From contig MGPC01000014.1 in NCBI GenBank assembly GCA_001797315.1, forward strand, positions 24,391 through 88,390: DNA of 64,000 nt. The letters are read 5' to 3'. Below are positions 26,473 through 36,347 of this stretch, in pieces. Origin of the DNA: Curvibacter sp. GWA2_64_110 (GTDB lineage: Bacteria > Pseudomonadota > Gammaproteobacteria > Burkholderiales > Burkholderiaceae_C). The first letter of the stretch is position 1. Each line of letters starts with the position of its first letter. The notes beneath the pieces were generated by a model. The model was given only the letters and a program-made list of their open reading frames with translations. It had not been told where the DNA came from and searched no databases. Made by a program: the position numbers and the translations under genes.

Positions 26473-27258
26473 TCAGTGAGACGTGCCGAGGTAGGCGCTG
26501 ATCACCTCGGGGTTGTTGCGCACTTCGTCCGGGGTGCCGTCCCCGATCTTCTTGCCGTAGTCGAGCACCACGACGCGGTCGGAGATGTCCATCACCACGC
26601 CCATGTCGTGCTCGATCAGAACCACCGTGGTACCGAACTCGTCGTTGATGTCGAGAATGAAGCGGCACATGTCCTGCTTCTCCTCCACGTTCATGCCGGC
26701 CATCGGCTCGTCCAGCAGCAGCACCTGCGGCTCCATCGCCAGGGCGCGCCCGAGGTCGACGCGCTTTTGCAGGCCGTAGGGCAGCTGGCCGACCGGTGTC
26801 TTGCGGTGCGCCTGGATTTCCAGGAAGTCGATGATGCGCTCCACATATTCGCGGTGGCGGATCTCCTCCCGTTCGGCCGGGCCGATGCGCAGCGCCTGCA
26901 GCAGCAGGTTGCTCCGGATCTTCAGATTGCGCCCCGACATGATGTTGTCGAGCACGCTCATGCCCTTGAAAAGCGCCAAGTTCTGGAAGGTGCGCGCCAC
27001 ACCCATCTCGGCCACCTGGCGGCTGTTCATGTGGTGGAAGGTCTGGCCGCGGAAGGTGATGGTGCCGTGCTGCGGCGTGTAGACGCCGTTGATGCAGTTG
27101 AGCATGGAGCTCTTGCCGGCGCCGTTGGGGCCAATGATGGCGCGGATCTCATGTTCCCGCACATTGAAGGAAATGTCAGTCAGCGCCTTGACGCCGCCGA
27201 AAGACAGGGAAATGTTCTGGACATCCAGGATGACGTCACCGAGGGGGCGTTGTTTCAT
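26473..27258 (-). CDS. Branched-chain-type ABC transporter ATPase (LivG-like)
   Basis: 261 residues. Walker A GPNGAGKSSMLNCI, the LivG-type VARTFQNLALFKGMSVLDNI, the signature LPYGLQKRVDLGRALAMEPQ, Walker B VLLLDEPMAGMN and the H-loop LIEHDMGVVMDI. It lies 13 bases after the long acyl-CoA ligase gene and 10 before livH, so it belongs to the same transcript. Confidence 0.95.
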   Translation of the reverse strand: MKQRPLGDVILDVQNISLSFGGVKALTDISFNVREHEIRAIIGPNGAGKSSMLNCINGVYTPQHGTITFRGQTFHHMNSRQVAEMGVARTFQNLALFKGMSVLDNIMSGRNLKIRSNLLLQALRIGPAEREEIRHREYVERIIDFLEIQAHRKTPVGQLPYGLQKRVDLGRALAMEPQVLLLDEPMAGMNVEEKQDMCRFILDINDEFGTTVVLIEHDMGVVMDISDRVVVLDYGKKIGDGTPDEVRNNPEVISAYLGTSH

Positions 27259-27271
27259 TTAGGGTCTGTCC

Positions 27272-29206
27272 TCAGGCCGCTGCGGCCACGGCCGGGTAGC
27301 GCTTCGCATCGCGAATCTGCAGCGTGGCCGAGACGGTGCCGGTACGGCCGTCCTCGAACTTCACCTGCGTTTCAATGAACTGCTCGCCGCGCCCGGCGTA
27401 GAGCGCGTCGATCAGCACCGCGTATTTGTCGGCAATGAAGCCGCGCCGCACCTTGCGGGTGCGGGTCAACTCGTCGTCGTCCGGGTCCAGCTCCTTGTGC
27501 AGGATCAGGAAGCGGGCAATTTGCGTGTCGCTCATGCCCTCTTCGGCCGCCAGGTCGGCATTGACCCGTTGCACGCAGTCGGTCACCATGTCCAGCACCT
27601 GCTGCTTGGCGGCCAGGTCCACGTAGCCGCCATACGGCAGCGCCTGGCGCTCGGCCCAGTTGCCCACGGCCTCGAAATCGATGTTGATGAAGGCACAGAC
27701 CTGGTCGCGGCCGTGGCCGAAACACACCGCCTCCTTGATCTGCGGAAAGAACTTGAGCTTGTTCTCGATGTAGTTGGGCGCGAAGATGGCACCGCTGGAC
27801 AGCTTGCCGACGTCCTTGGCGCGGTCGATGATGTGCAGGTGGCCGTCGTGGTCGATCACGCCGGCGTCGCCAGTGTGGAAATAACCCTGCGCATCCATCA
27901 CCTCGGCGGTGGCGTCGGGGCGCTTGTAGTATTCCTTGAGCACCGAGACGCCGCGCACCAGCACTTCGCCGTTGTCTGCAATCTTGATCTCGATGCCCGG
28001 CGCCGCCTCGCCCACGCTGTTGAGCTTGACGCGGCCGTTCTTCTGGATGCAGACATAGGCGCAGGTCTCGGTCTGGCCGTACAGCTGCTTGAGGTTGATG
28101 CCGATGGAACGGTAGAAACGGAACAGGTCCGGCCCGATGGCCGCGCCCGCCGTGTAGGCCACGCGGATGCGCGACAGGCCCAGCACATTGCGCAGCGGGC
28201 CGTAGACCAGCACATTGCCCAGCGCGTAGAGCAGGCGGTCCGTCAGCGGCACCTGGTGCCCGTCCAGGATCTCGGCGCCACAGCGCCGCGCCAGCGCCAT
28301 GAACTTCTGGTACAGCCAGCGCTTCGGGCGCGCCGCATCCTCCATGCGGATCGACACCGAGGTCAGCATGCTCTCGAACACGCGCGGCGGAGCGAAGTAA
28401 TAGCTGGGCCCGATCTCGCGCAGGTCGATGGTGACCGTGCCGGCCGATTCGGGGCAGTTGATGGTGAAACCCGCCACCAGCCACTGCGCGATGGAGAACA
28501 GGTGGTCGCCGACCCAGGCCGGCGGCAGGTAGGAGATGATGTTGTCATCCGGGTTGAGGCCGTCGACCTCTACGCCGCCACGCGCCGAGTTGATGAAGCT
28601 GGCGTGCGTCTGACAGACGCCCTTGGGCCGCCCGGTGGTGCCGGAGGTGTAAAGAATGACCGAGACGTCGCTCGGCTGCCCCTGCTCGACCGAGTCCTGG
28701 TAGAACGCCGGGTGCACACGTTCGTATTCGCGCCCCAGTTCGAACAGCCGCTCGACACTGATCAACCCCTCGTGCTTGTAGTTGCGCAGACCACGCGGAT
28801 CATCGAAGATGATGTGCTTCAGATTCGGCACGCTTTCGCGCAGTTCCAGCAGCTTGTCCACCTGCTCCTGGTTCTCGGCAAAAGCGAACTGGATTTCGGC
28901 ATCCTCCAGCACGAAAGCCATTTCGCTGGCCACGGCGTCCTGGTACATCGGCACCGGCACGCCGCGCAGGCTTTGCGCCACCAGAAAGGCCAGGTACAGG
29001 TGGGGCCGGTTGTCGCCGATGATGGCGAGGTTGTGGCCGGGCTGGAAGCCCAATGCGGCCAGGCCGCAACTCATCAGACGAACATCCTCGGCCGCCCGTG
29101 CCCAGCTCCAGGTCTGCCAAATGCCGTACTCCTTTTCACGCAAGGCCGGCGCCTGCGGCCGCTCGGCAGCATGCTTGAGCAGAAGTCGCGGGAAAGTGGT
29201 CTGCAT
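27272..29206 (-). CDS. Long AMP-dependent acyl-CoA synthetase
   Basis: 644 residues. The ATP-binding P-loop VILYTSGTTGRPKGV, the LYGQTETCAYV adenine motif, GYFHTGDAGVIDHDGHL and IIDRAKDVGKLSSGAIFAP are all present, in the arrangement of long-chain fatty acyl-CoA synthetases (FadD15/FACL class). It activates a carboxylic acid to its CoA thioester. It is the first gene of an operon with a five-part Liv importer and a second, PaaK-like ligase, and is divergent from a Crp/Fnr-family regulator. The substrate is inferred to be the imported acid but is unknown. Confidence 0.93.
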   Translation of the reverse strand: MQTTFPRLLLKHAAERPQAPALREKEYGIWQTWSWARAAEDVRLMSCGLAALGFQPGHNLAIIGDNRPHLYLAFLVAQSLRGVPVPMYQDAVASEMAFVLEDAEIQFAFAENQEQVDKLLELRESVPNLKHIIFDDPRGLRNYKHEGLISVERLFELGREYERVHPAFYQDSVEQGQPSDVSVILYTSGTTGRPKGVCQTHASFINSARGGVEVDGLNPDDNIISYLPPAWVGDHLFSIAQWLVAGFTINCPESAGTVTIDLREIGPSYYFAPPRVFESMLTSVSIRMEDAARPKRWLYQKFMALARRCGAEILDGHQVPLTDRLLYALGNVLVYGPLRNVLGLSRIRVAYTAGAAIGPDLFRFYRSIGINLKQLYGQTETCAYVCIQKNGRVKLNSVGEAAPGIEIKIADNGEVLVRGVSVLKEYYKRPDATAEVMDAQGYFHTGDAGVIDHDGHLHIIDRAKDVGKLSSGAIFAPNYIENKLKFFPQIKEAVCFGHGRDQVCAFINIDFEAVGNWAERQALPYGGYVDLAAKQQVLDMVTDCVQRVNADLAAEEGMSDTQIARFLILHKELDPDDDELTRTRKVRRGFIADKYAVLIDALYAGRGEQFIETQVKFEDGRTGTVSATLQIRDAKRYPAVAAAA

Positions 29207-29292
29207 CCCAAGTCCTTATCGATGGTTTCTCAGCCCGGCACACAGCCGTACGCTGGCATGTCGCGAATGGTAGGCTTTGGTTTGACGCCATG

Positions 29293-29310
29293 TTGTCGTT
29301 CCGACGACAA
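29293..29310. promoter_or_regulatory. Palindromic operator, probable Crp/Fnr-family site
   Basis: The perfect inverted repeat TTGTCGT-TCCG-ACGACAA lies midway between the divergent acyl-CoA synthetase and regulator genes. Its outer TTGTC/GACAA halves are compatible with Crp/Fnr-family recognition. It probably binds the adjacent regulator, controlling both directions. Confidence 0.6.
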
Positions 29311-29360
29311 TCCAGGGTAGTCCCTAGGTGGTACTTTCCCTTGCCGTCCTGCGCCCTGCC

Positions 29361-30074
29361 ATGAGCTCCGATCAAACACTGCACCAGCGCCGCCGCACCC
29401 TCACACCTGCTGAGCTGGCGGGTATTCCCTGGCTGGCCTTGTTGTCCCCGGCGGAACGGGACATCGCCGTGGCCGATCTGCAAATCAGCGAAGCCCAGCC
29501 CGGCGATCTGGTCTGCCGCATTGGCCGCCCGGTGACCTACTGGTTCGGCGTGGTCGACGGCCTGCTGAAGATGAGCGGCGAAAACGCCGATGGCCAGGCC
29601 CTGACCTTTGCCGGCCTGCCGCCCGGCGGCTGGTTCGGCGAAGGCACCGTCCTCAAGCGCGAGATCTATCGCTACAACGTGCAGACCTTGCGCAAGAGCC
29701 TGGTGGCCGGCCTGCCGGTGGACACCTTTCACCAGCTGCTCGATCACTCCATCGGCTTCAACCGCTTTGTCATGAACCAGCTCAACGAGCGGCTGGCGCA
29801 GTTCATCGCCGCGCGCGAGATCGACCGCATGAACAACCCGGACCTGCGGGTGGCGCGCAGCCTGGCGGCCCTGTTCAACCCGGCGCTCTACCCCGGTGTG
29901 GGTGAGGTGCTGCGCATCACGCAGCAGGAACTGGCCTACCTGGTGGGTCTGTCGCGCCAGCGGGTCAACGAGGCCCTGGCCGCGCTGGCGGCGCAAGGCA
30001 CGATCCGGGTCGAGTACGGCGGCCTGCGCGTGCTGGATCTGCCGGCACTGCGTTCGCGCATTTTTTCACAATAA
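29361..30074 (+). CDS. Crp/Fnr-family transcriptional regulator
   Basis: 237 residues from the ATG at 29361 (a GTG at 29328 would add 11). A cyclic-nucleotide-type beta-barrel covers about 35-140 (GDLVCRIGRPVTYWFGVVDG, GGWFGEGTVLKRE), then a dimer helix and a winged helix-turn-helix ending ITQQELAYLVGLSRQRVNEAL. No N-terminal cysteine cluster is present, so it is not an oxygen sensor of the FNR kind. The relatives I recall sit divergent from aromatic or fatty acid transport/CoA-ligase operons, as here. The effector is unknown. Confidence 0.92.
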   Translation: MSSDQTLHQRRRTLTPAELAGIPWLALLSPAERDIAVADLQISEAQPGDLVCRIGRPVTYWFGVVDGLLKMSGENADGQALTFAGLPPGGWFGEGTVLKREIYRYNVQTLRKSLVAGLPVDTFHQLLDHSIGFNRFVMNQLNERLAQFIAAREIDRMNNPDLRVARSLAALFNPALYPGVGEVLRITQQELAYLVGLSRQRVNEALAALAAQGTIRVEYGGLRVLDLPALRSRIFSQ

Positions 30075-30100
30075 ATTCAACTCTAGCCCGCGTAAAATAA

Positions 30101-30130
30101 GCGCAACAAGCTACTAAAACTATAGCATCC
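30101..30130 (+). repeat. AT-centred short repeat directly before the pseudouridine synthase start
   Basis: Thirty bases from GCGCAACAAGCTAC to TATAGCATCC, identical at 23 of 30 positions with 40422-40451. It abuts the ATG at 30131 and leaves that gene without a recognisable Shine-Dalgarno. Confidence 0.6.
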
Positions 30131-31096
30131 ATGTCCGAACAAAAACCACCCGGCAAGTTCCGCCGCACCGCACCGCCGCCCGCGAAGGCGCCTATTCCCG
30201 CCGGGCAAACCAACACGGCGGCGCATGGCGCCAATGGCACCGTGCGCCTGAACAAGCGCATGGCGGAGCTCGGCATGGCTTCGCGCCGCGAGGCCGATGA
30301 CTGGATCGCCAAGGGCTGGGTCAAGGTCAATGGCAAGGTGGCCGAGATGGGCATGCAGGTCGCCCCGGATGTGGCCATCGAGATCGCCCCCCAAGCCCGG
30401 GGCCAGCAGGCGACCCAGGTCACCATCCTGCTCAACAAGCCGATCGGTTATGTCAGCGGCCAGGCCGAAGACGGGCACGAGCCGGCAGCCGTCCTGATCC
30501 AGCCGCAGAACCGCTGGCGCGACGACAACGCCCGTTTCTTCTTCCACCCCTCGCAGCTGCGCGGCTTGGCGCCGGCCGGGCGGCTCGACATCGACTCCAC
30601 CGGCCTGCTGGTGCTGACGCAGGACGGCCGCGTGGCGCGCCAGCTCATCGGCGAAGACGCGGTGATGGACAAGGAATACCTGGTGCGGGTGGTCTACACC
30701 GGCATGGCCAACGAGGCGGCCGCCACGTCCGCAGCCGCTACCTATGGCGCACGCCCCGCAGCTCGGCCGGCACCGCCCACCCAGCTCAGCCGCATTGACG
30801 ACGACGACCCGGTCAGCGCCGATGTGCAGTCCGTCTTCCCGGCCGAGAAGCTGCGCCTGCTGCGCCATGGCCTGAGCCTGGACGGCCAGCCCCTGAAGCC
30901 CGCCAAGGTCGAGTGGCAGAACCCGGAGCAGTTGCGCTTTGTGCTGACCGAGGGCAAGAAGCGCCAGATCCGGCGCATGTGCGAACTGGTCGGCCTCAAG
31001 GTGGTCGGCCTCAAGCGCGTGCGCATCGGTGGCGTCATGCTCGGCAACCTGCCGGTCGGGCAGTGGCGCTACCTGGCGCCGCACGAGAAGTTCTGA
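30131..31096 (+). CDS. RsuA/RluB/RluF-family rRNA pseudouridine synthase
   Basis: 321 residues. An N-terminal S4-like RNA-binding domain (RLNKRMAELGMASRREADDWIAKGWVKVNG) is followed by the catalytic domain with the aspartate in GRLDIDSTGLLVLTQDG and the closing EGKKRQIRRMCELVGLKVVGLKR. This is the RsuA/RluB/E/F class, closest in my reading to RluF, which acts on 23S rRNA. An Ala/Pro/Arg-rich N-terminal tail of about 35 residues and an insert of about 35 residues (around 200-235, AAATSAAATYGARPAARPA) are extra. The leader is formed by a repeat, with no clear ribosome site. Confidence 0.88.
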   Translation: MSEQKPPGKFRRTAPPPAKAPIPAGQTNTAAHGANGTVRLNKRMAELGMASRREADDWIAKGWVKVNGKVAEMGMQVAPDVAIEIAPQARGQQATQVTILLNKPIGYVSGQAEDGHEPAAVLIQPQNRWRDDNARFFFHPSQLRGLAPAGRLDIDSTGLLVLTQDGRVARQLIGEDAVMDKEYLVRVVYTGMANEAAATSAAATYGARPAARPAPPTQLSRIDDDDPVSADVQSVFPAEKLRLLRHGLSLDGQPLKPAKVEWQNPEQLRFVLTEGKKRQIRRMCELVGLKVVGLKRVRIGGVMLGNLPVGQWRYLAPHEKF

Positions 31097-31106
31097 TTTT
31101 TCTTCG

Positions 31107-31297
31107 CTCACACGGAAGAAGGCCATGGGCGGCCGCCTCATAGGGCCTCCCAAATCGTTGGCCGCCCATGGCCTTCCTCCGTGAGTCCGGGGTCGCCGCC
31201 GCCGAAAACACGTATGCCACGCCCTGCGGGTGGACCGGGGCCGGCTGACGATTTGGGAGGCCCTATGAGGAAGCCGGCCCCGGCCCGCCCGCAGGGC
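31107..31297. repeat. Twin hairpins with mutually complementary 23-base loops
   Basis: Hairpin 1 pairs 31107-31134 with 31160-31185 (one 2-base bulge, one mismatch). Hairpin 2 pairs 31221-31246 with 31272-31297 (two non-Watson-Crick pairs). Their loops, 31136-31158 and 31248-31270, are perfect reverse complements of each other over 23 bases, while the stems differ. The element fills the gap between the pseudouridine synthase gene and the htpG promoter. Confidence 0.85.
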
Positions 31298-31323
31298 TTT
31301 CCAGTCAACGCCAACCCTAAAGC

Positions 31324-31350
31324 CTTGAAACATCTAGAGGCGCCCATAAT
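31324..31350 (+). promoter_or_regulatory. Sigma-32 heat-shock promoter of htpG
   Basis: CTTGAAA, 12 bases, then CCCATAAT: a close match to the sigma-32 consensus (CTTGAAA and CCCCATnT). A start near 31357 gives a leader of about 60 bases before htpG. Confidence 0.8.
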
Positions 31351-31416
31351 TCGAGTTTTTGCGCGCACCGCCATTGGTGCATCACCTTGTTTGAACCCAA
31401 GACTGTCTTTCCTCCC

Positions 31417-33348
31417 ATGAGCAAGAAAACCCATTCCTTCCAGGCCGAAGTCGCCCAGCTGCTGCATCTGGTGACCCACTCGCTGTACTCCAACAAGGAA
31501 ATCTTCCTGCGCGAACTGGTGTCCAACGCCTCCGACGCCTGCGACAAGCTGCGCTTCGAGGCGCTGAACAACGCCGCGCTGTACGAGGATGCGCCCGATC
31601 TGCAGGTGCGCATCACTTTCGACAAGGCCGCCAAGACGCTGACCATCACCGACAACGGCATCGGCATGAGCGCGCAGGAGGCCATCGACCACCTCGGCAC
31701 CATCGCCAAGAGCGGCACGCGCGACTTCATGAGCCGGCTGGAAGCCGACAAGCAGGCCAACGCCAAGGAGCAGGGCCAGTTGATCGGCCAGTTCGGCGTC
31801 GGCTTCTACTCCGGCTTCATCGTGGCCGACAAGATCACCGTGGAGTCGCGCCGCGCCGGCCTCCAACCCGAAGAAGGTGTGCGCTGGACCAGCGGCGGCA
31901 GCGGTGACTTCGAGGTTGAAGCCATTACCCGGCTCGAGCGCGGCACCAGTGTCATCCTGCACCTGCGCGAGGATGCCGACGACTACCTCAACGGCTGGAA
32001 GGTCAAGAGCATCATCAACAAGTACTCGGACCACATCTCCCTACCCATCCTGATGCAGAAAGAGGAATGGAAGGAAGGCGAGAACAACGAAGGCGGCGGC
32101 ATGGTCACCACCGACGAGTGGGAAACCGTCAACAAGGCCAGCGCGCTGTGGACACGACCGAAAAAAGACGTCACGGCCGAGCAGTACGAAGAGTTCTACA
32201 AACAGATCAGCCACGACTTCGAGGCCCCGCTGACCTGGAGCCACAACCGCGTCGAAGGCGGCACCGAATACACCCAGTTGCTCTACATCCCGGCCAAGGC
32301 GCCAATGGACCTGTGGAACCGCGACAAGAAGGGCGGCCTCAAGCTCTATGTGAAGCGCGTCTTCATCATGGACGATGCCGAGGCGCTGCTGCCGAGCTAC
32401 CTGCGCTTCGTCAAGGGCGTGGTGGACTCGGCCGACCTGCCGCTCAACGTCAGCCGTGAACTGCTGCAGGAAAGCCGCGACGTGCGCGCCATCCGTGACG
32501 GCAACACCCGCCGCGTGCTCGGCCTGCTGGAAGACCTGGCCAAACATGATGTGCCAGCCGCCGATGCCGACGAGGAAGCCAAGGCACAGGCCGGCAAGTT
32601 CTCGAAGTTCTACGCCGAGTTCGGCAGCGTGCTGAAGGAAGGCCTGGGCGAAGACTTCGCCAACCGCGAGCGCATCGCCAAGCTGCTGCGCTTTGCCTCC
32701 ACCAGCAGCGACACGGCCAGCGTGAGCCTGGCCGACTACAAAGCGCGCATGAAGGAAGGCCAGGAGGCGATCTACTACATCACGGCCGACACCCTGGCCG
32801 CCGCCAAGAACAGCCCGCAGCTCGAAGTGTTCAAGAAAAAGGGCATCGAGGTGCTGCTGATGACCGACCGCGTCGACGAATGGGCGCTGAACTACCTGCA
32901 GGACTTCGACGGCACGCCGCTGCAATCGGTCGCCAAGGGCGCGGTCGACTTGGGCAAGCTGCAGGACGAGGCGGAGAAGAAAGCGGCTGAAGAGGCTGCC
33001 GAGACCTTCAAGCCCACGCTGGCCAAACTGAAAGAGGCGCTCAAGGACAAGGCCGAGGACGTGCGCGTCACCAGCCGCTTGGTCGATTCACCGGCCTGCC
33101 TGGTGGTGCAGGACGGCGGCATGAGCACGCAGCTGGCGCGCCTGCTCAAGCAGGCCGGCCAGAAAGCGCCCGAGACCAAGCCCATCCTGGAAGTGAACCC
33201 CGAGCACCCGCTGGTGAAGAAGCTGGAAGGCTCGGTGCACTTCAACGACCTGGCCCACATCCTGTTCGACCAGGCCCTGCTGGCCGAAGGCGGCCTGCCG
33301 GAAGACCCGGCCGCTTATGTGAAGCGCGTCAACGCCTTGCTGGTCTGA
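31417..33348 (+). CDS. htpG: HSP90-family molecular chaperone HtpG
   Basis: 643 residues, normal for HtpG. The GHKL ATPase domain shows [41 protein letters not shown] and [18 protein letters not shown]. The middle domain has the catalytic-loop arginine in [19 protein letters not shown]. It lacks the charged linker and MEEVD tail of eukaryotic HSP90, as expected. It is preceded by a sigma-32 promoter. The ATG at 31417 gives MSKKTHSFQ; an upstream TTG at 31387 is rejected. Confidence 0.98.
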   Translation: MSKKTHSFQAEVAQLLHLVTHSLYSNKEIFLRELVSNASDACDKLRFEALNNAALYEDAPDLQVRITFDKAAKTLTITDNGIGMSAQEAIDHLGTIAKSGTRDFMSRLEADKQANAKEQGQLIGQFGVGFYSGFIVADKITVESRRAGLQPEEGVRWTSGGSGDFEVEAITRLERGTSVILHLREDADDYLNGWKVKSIINKYSDHISLPILMQKEEWKEGENNEGGGMVTTDEWETVNKASALWTRPKKDVTAEQYEEFYKQISHDFEAPLTWSHNRVEGGTEYTQLLYIPAKAPMDLWNRDKKGGLKLYVKRVFIMDDAEALLPSYLRFVKGVVDSADLPLNVSRELLQESRDVRAIRDGNTRRVLGLLEDLAKHDVPAADADEEAKAQAGKFSKFYAEFGSVLKEGLGEDFANRERIAKLLRFASTSSDTASVSLADYKARMKEGQEAIYYITADTLAAAKNSPQLEVFKKKGIEVLLMTDRVDEWALNYLQDFDGTPLQSVAKGAVDLGKLQDEAEKKAAEEAAETFKPTLAKLKEALKDKAEDVRVTSRLVDSPACLVVQDGGMSTQLARLLKQAGQKAPETKPILEVNPEHPLVKKLEGSVHFNDLAHILFDQALLAEGGLPEDPAAYVKRVNALLV

Positions 33349-33422
33349 ACGCCGTGCGCCGTGCCCGGCTGGCGCGGCGCACTACCCTTGCACGGGTAAA
33401 AACTGTGTGAACCAGCCTGTCA

Positions 33423-33514
33423 CATCCGGGAGAGGGGAAATACTCATGCGCCCCTCCCCCCCTGGCGCTACCATTAATTTGTATAGATACCATCTGGGCG
33501 ATCTGACCCGGATG
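33423..33514 (+). other. Structured leader of the second Liv operon
   Basis: Outer arms CATCCGGG and CCCGGATG (33423-33430, 33507-33514) enclose an inner GAGGGG/CCCCTC hairpin (33432-33437, 33451-33456). A small palindrome GTAT-AG-ATAC (33481-33490) could be an operator. No clear promoter was found. Confidence 0.35.
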
Positions 33515-33552
33515 CGAACAATAAATGGAGACGGGCTCATGGGCCCACCCGC

Positions 33553-34313
<761 letters not shown>

Positions 34314-34317
<4 letters not shown>

Positions 34318-35024
34318 ACACGGGGAAGACACTCCTCAAGGTCTCCGACCTGCATGCCTGGTACGGCGAATCGCACATCCTGCATGGCGTGAACTTCGAA
34401 ATCCGCGAGGGTGAGCTCGTCACCCTGCTCGGCCGCAACGGTGCCGGCCGCAGCACCACGCTCAAGGCCATTCTGGGACTGACCGGCAAGCGTACCGGCT
34501 CGATCCAGGTCGCCGGCAAGGAAACTATCCACCTACCGACCAACAGAATTGCCCGACTCGGCCTGGGCTACTGCCCGGAGGAGCGCGGCATTTTCTCGAC
34601 GCTGAGCTGTGAGGAAAACCTGCTGTTGCCCCCCAAGGTCGGCGAAGGCGGCATGTCGCTGGACGAAATCTACGAGATGTTCCCCAACCTCAAGGAGCGG
34701 CGCAACAGCCCCGGCACCCGCCTCTCCGGCGGCGAGCAGCAGATGCTGGCCATGGCGCGCATCCTGCGCTCGGGCGCCAAGGTGCTGCTGCTGGACGAGA
34801 TCACCGAAGGCTTGGCGCCGGTGATCGTGCAGACGCTGGGCCGCGTGATCCGCGCCCTCAAGGCCAAGGGTCTGACCATCATCCTGGTGGAACAGAACTT
34901 CCGCTTCGCCGCACCACTGGCCGACCGTCACTATGTGGTGGAGCATGGCCAGATCGTGGCCACGGTCAACAAGGACGAATTGAGCGAGAAGGCAGCCATG
35001 CTGCATGAATTTTTGGGCGTGTGA
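34314..35024 (+). CDS. Branched-chain-type ABC transporter ATPase (LivF-like), second operon
   Basis: 236 residues. The signature RLSGGEQQMLAMARILRSG and Walker B VLLLDEITEGLAP are intact, and the LivF-type LVEQNFRFA is present. The Walker A loop reads GRNGAGRST, with Arg46 where an invariant lysine normally contacts the nucleotide phosphates. I have a memory of similar sequences among betaproteobacterial LivF paralogues, so the change may be subfamily-wide and tolerated. The ATG at 34314 overlaps the livG stop by 4 bases. Confidence 0.92.
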
Positions 35025-35053
35025 GTTTTAACAACCATTTCTAGGAGACAAAC

Positions 35054-36274
35054 ATGAAACGCAAACTGATCGCCACCGCCGTCGCGGCCACACTCGTCGG
35101 CGGTGCCGGCTTCGCCCAGGCACAGGGCAAGCTCTCGGGCGATGCCGTCAAGATCGGCGTACTGACCGACATGTCGGGCGTCTATGCCGACTACGGCGGC
35201 CCGGGAGCTGTGGCTGCAGCCAAGCTGGCCGTGCAGGACTTCGGCGGCAAGATGTTCGGCAAACCGATCGAGGTACTCAACGCCGACCACCAGAACAAAC
35301 CCGACATTGCCAAGAACGTCACTCAACAGTGGTTCGACCGTGACGGCGTCGACATGACGGTGGAAAACCTGAACTCCGCCGTCGCCCTGACCGTGCAGGC
35401 CCTGGGCAAGGAAAAGAACAAGATCACCATCGTCAATGGCGCGGCCTCCTCGCGCCTGACCAATGAAGACTGCGCCCCGGGCACCGGCATCCACTACCTG
35501 ATGGACACCATCGCCCTGAGCAACGTGGTGGGCAAGGCCATCGTGAAGGACGGCGGCAACAGCTGGTATTTCCTGACGGCCGACTACGCCTTCGGTCACT
35601 CGCTGGAGAAAGACACGAGCGAAGTCGTGAAGGCCACCGGCGGCAAGGTGCTGGGCGCCGTGCGCCACCCGCTGTCCACCGGTGACTTCTCCTCCTTCCT
35701 GCTGCAGGCCCAGTCCTCCGGCGCCAAGGTGGTGGGCCTGGCCAACGCCGGCGGCGATACCGTCAACAGCATCAAGGCTGCAGCCGAGTTCGGCCTGACC
35801 AAGAAGCAGAACCTGGCTGCGCTGCTGATGCTCATCACCGACGTGCACGCCATCGGCCTGAACACGGCACAGGGCCTGTACCTCACTGAAGGCTGGTACT
35901 GGGACCTGAACCCCGAAACGCGCGCCTGGGCCGACAAGTTCGGCAAGGTGATGAACGGCCGCAAGCCCAACTCCAACCACGCCAGCGTCTACTCGGCCAC
36001 CCTGCACTACCTGAACGCCGTCAAGGCCGCTGGCACCGACGACACTGCTGCCGTGATGAAGAAGATGCGCGAGACACCCATCAACGACATGTTCGCCAAG
36101 GGTGGCAAGCTGCGTGAAGACGGCCGCATGGTACACGACATGTACCTGTTCCAGGTCAAGAAGCCCTCCGAGTCCAAGGGCGCCTGGGACTATTACAACC
36201 TCAAGGGCACGGTCAAGGGCGAGGACGCCTTCCAGTCCATCGCCGCCGGCAAGTGCGCTGCGGTCAAGAAGTAA
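35054..36274 (+). CDS. Branched-chain-type ABC transporter periplasmic receptor, second operon
   Basis: 406 residues. Signal peptide (KRKLIATAVAATLVGGAGFAQA) followed by a type I periplasmic-binding fold: VKIGVLTDMSGVYADYGGPG, AKNVTQQWFDRDGVDM, WYFLTADYAFGHSLEKD. In such receptors these blocks carry ligands from amino acids to aromatic acids and amides. It comes 29 bases after livF with GGAGA before the ATG, and is followed by a strong hairpin. Confidence 0.94.
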   Translation: MKRKLIATAVAATLVGGAGFAQAQGKLSGDAVKIGVLTDMSGVYADYGGPGAVAAAKLAVQDFGGKMFGKPIEVLNADHQNKPDIAKNVTQQWFDRDGVDMTVENLNSAVALTVQALGKEKNKITIVNGAASSRLTNEDCAPGTGIHYLMDTIALSNVVGKAIVKDGGNSWYFLTADYAFGHSLEKDTSEVVKATGGKVLGAVRHPLSTGDFSSFLLQAQSSGAKVVGLANAGGDTVNSIKAAAEFGLTKKQNLAALLMLITDVHAIGLNTAQGLYLTEGWYWDLNPETRAWADKFGKVMNGRKPNSNHASVYSATLHYLNAVKAAGTDDTAAVMKKMRETPINDMFAKGGKLREDGRMVHDMYLFQVKKPSESKGAWDYYNLKGTVKGEDAFQSIAAGKCAAVKK

Positions 36275-36303
36275 TCCAATCAGCGGCTGACATCAGCCGA
36301 CAA

Positions 36304-36328
36304 GACGGGCCGCGATCGGCGGCCCGTC
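36304..36328 (+). repeat. Hairpin after the receptor gene
   Basis: GACGGGCCGC-GATCG-GCGGCCCGTC, a perfect 10-bp stem, preceded by a smaller CGGCTGA/TCAGCCG hairpin. There is no U-tract, so it probably protects receptor mRNA or partly attenuates livHM. Confidence 0.6.
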
Positions 36329-36347
36329 ACCTTTCCTCCGGACTGCA

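Noticed and set aside
27372..28484. 370-codon open frame on the minus strand
   Set aside because: It is an out-of-frame shadow of the acyl-CoA synthetase gene, with the Arg/Gly/Ala-rich composition of GC-rich frame shadows.
27497..29320. 607-codon open frame on the plus strand
   Set aside because: It is antisense to the acyl-CoA synthetase gene, with His/Arg/Val-rich shadow composition and no recognisable domain.
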